From assembly GCA_934678915.1 (NCBI GenBank), contig CAKUSF010000116.1, positions 1 through 6,710 on the forward strand: DNA of 6,710 nucleotides, in the 5' to 3' direction. The DNA comes from an uncultured Bacteroidales bacterium (GTDB lineage: Bacteria; Bacteroidota; Bacteroidia; Bacteroidales; UBA932). Under the pieces are notes generated by a model. It saw only the letters and a list, made by a program, of their open reading frames with translations. It did not search any database and was not told the origin of the DNA. The translations under genes and the position numbers were made by a program. Shown piece after piece: positions 6,668-6,710 of this stretch; within the stretch, counting starts at the first letter, position 1, and each line of letters starts with the position of its first letter.

Positions 6668-6710
6668 AAACCCCCAGACCGCTGTAGTGGCGATATGGGG
6701 GTGTGTTGTT
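6668..6710. terminator. Hairpin terminator at the right edge
   Basis: ACCCCCA (6670-6676) pairs with TGGGGGT (6696-6702), seven perfect pairs, with a possible inner CCGC/GTGG stem. The plus-strand tail is GTGTTGTT. The minus-strand tail is TTATTCTCT, which better suits ending a leftward gene from beyond the window. Either way it isolates the operon promoter at 6527-6534 from upstream transcription. Confidence 0.55.

Noticed and set aside
6661..6710. Right-edge hairpin as a small RNA or tRNA fragment
   Set aside because: No cloverleaf, T-loop or anticodon arm is present. A G/C stem with T-rich flanks is explained by a terminator.

Overview
The window looks like chromosomal DNA from a member of the Bacteroidota, probably Bacteroidales. 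Four things point that way. Start codons follow A/T-rich leaders without Shine-Dalgarno sequences. There are -7 boxes of the TAnnTTTG type. The intergenic DNA carries GGTCACTGAG...CTGTCGAAG-type palindromic repeats. The exported proteins include a LacZ-type GH2 enzyme with a signal peptide. No species can be named from the sequence alone.

Layout: (1) 1-141 is an intergenic strip with two outward-facing -7-like boxes. One points left to a gene outside the window and one points right. (2) 142-1125 (+) encodes a short-chain trans-polyprenyl diphosphate synthase with both Asp-rich motifs. (3) 1126-1260 separates convergent genes and holds a good hairpin terminator near 1177-1216. (4) 1261-4422 (-) encodes an exported LacZ-type beta-galactosidase of 1053 aa with a complete active site. 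(5) 4423-4547 is an intergenic gap containing a compound repeat in which both arms of a hairpin element are expanded in tandem (4 x 15 bp and 3 x 8 bp). (6) 4548-6413 (-) encodes an exported two-domain protein, a calcineurin-like metallophosphoesterase followed by a PQQ-type beta-propeller. (7) 6414-6710 is a dense leader and promoter region. It holds a -7 box, an 11-bp tandem direct repeat just upstream of it, two leader hairpins that share pairing arms, and a terminator-like hairpin at the window edge.

The phosphoesterase-propeller gene and the beta-galactosidase gene share a strand, a near-identical start (MNMKK plus signal peptide) and a 125-bp gap with no recognisable promoter. They are probably one transcript starting near 6520 and ending at the 1177-1216 terminator. 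Both products should act in the periplasm or outside the cell, which suggests a glycan- or phospho-glycan-processing pair. No SusC/SusD pair, transporter or regulator is present. The polyprenyl synthase is an unrelated housekeeping gene for isoprenoid/quinone or lipid-carrier precursors.

The most interesting part is the leader at 6436-6510. Three overlapping inverted repeats there could form mutually exclusive RNA structures, one followed by a U-rich tract, as in an attenuator. The alternative is that this is a decayed pair of dispersed palindromic repeats, and the sequence alone does not decide between them.
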